Source of the DNA: Desulfamplus sp.
Lineage (GTDB): Bacteria > Desulfobacterota > Desulfobacteria > Desulfobacterales > Desulfobacteraceae
Direction: 5' to 3'
Assembly (NCBI GenBank): GCA_015231395.1
Contig: JADGBP010000179.1
Span: forward strand, 1 to 5,460
Length of the DNA stretch: 5,460 bases
The notes below the pieces were generated by a model that was not told the DNA's origin, did not search any database, and saw only the letters and a list, made by a program, of their open reading frames with translations. The position numbers and the translations under genes are program-made. This document shows, piece after piece, positions 5,457 through 5,460 of the stretch. Each line of letters opens with the position of its first letter. The first letter of the stretch is position 1.

Positions 5457-5460
5457 GTAA

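Noticed and set aside
5406..5460. Open frame starting MAEFLPHPIMKSK at the right edge, with a similar short frame in the minus strand of copy 1
   Set aside because: Both lie inside the 62-bp repeat, differences between copies hit all codon positions, and no ribosome-binding site precedes them.

Overview
The window looks like chromosomal DNA from an AT-rich Gram-negative bacterium. A CMP-KDO synthetase gene (kdsB) implies a lipopolysaccharide outer membrane. From memory of the protein families (a GlmU-like left-handed beta-helix protein, the KdsB variant with QGDQP, a KAS III with a DIRQQC active site), a sulfate-reducing Desulfobacterota of the Desulfobacterales type is the best guess. This is an inference that a database search would have to confirm.

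Layout. (1) 78-587, minus strand: a GlmU-like acyltransferase-type beta-helix protein that stops about halfway through the expected fold, so probably a gene remnant. (2) 588-816: a divergent intergenic region made almost wholly of repeats, namely one copy of a 62-bp repeat with a hairpin core (607-668) followed by two tandem copies of a 51/52-bp unit (665-767). (3) 817-1617, plus: kdsB. (4) 1660-2490, plus: a PilZ-domain protein with a complete c-di-GMP signature and a long, repeat-bearing N-terminal region. It lies 42 bp behind kdsB and may be cotranscribed. (5) 2575-3588, minus: a beta-ketoacyl-ACP synthase III (FabH family) with an intact Cys-His-Asn triad, convergent with the PilZ gene. 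(6) 3589-4088: 500 bp without a convincing gene, carrying short repeats and a good sigma70-like promoter pointing at the next gene. (7) 4089-4670 and 4800-5384, plus: two TerD-family proteins, the first TerZ-like and the second TerD/TerE-like, both with the acidic calcium-binding loop. (8) 5395-5456: a second copy of the 62-bp repeat in the opposite orientation, so the two copies bracket the six hundred-odd codons of envelope genes, the FabH gene and the ter pair.

Functionally, kdsB supplies activated KDO for the lipid A-core. The PilZ protein is a probable c-di-GMP effector. The KAS III would start or elongate a fatty-acyl or related chain. The TerZ/TerD pair belongs to the calcium-binding tellurite and stress-response family. 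No single pathway links them all, and no clearly new system is visible. The points most worth following up are the paired 62-bp repeats, the truncated beta-helix gene beside one of them, and the compact terZ-terD pair with no terA, terB or terC between its members.
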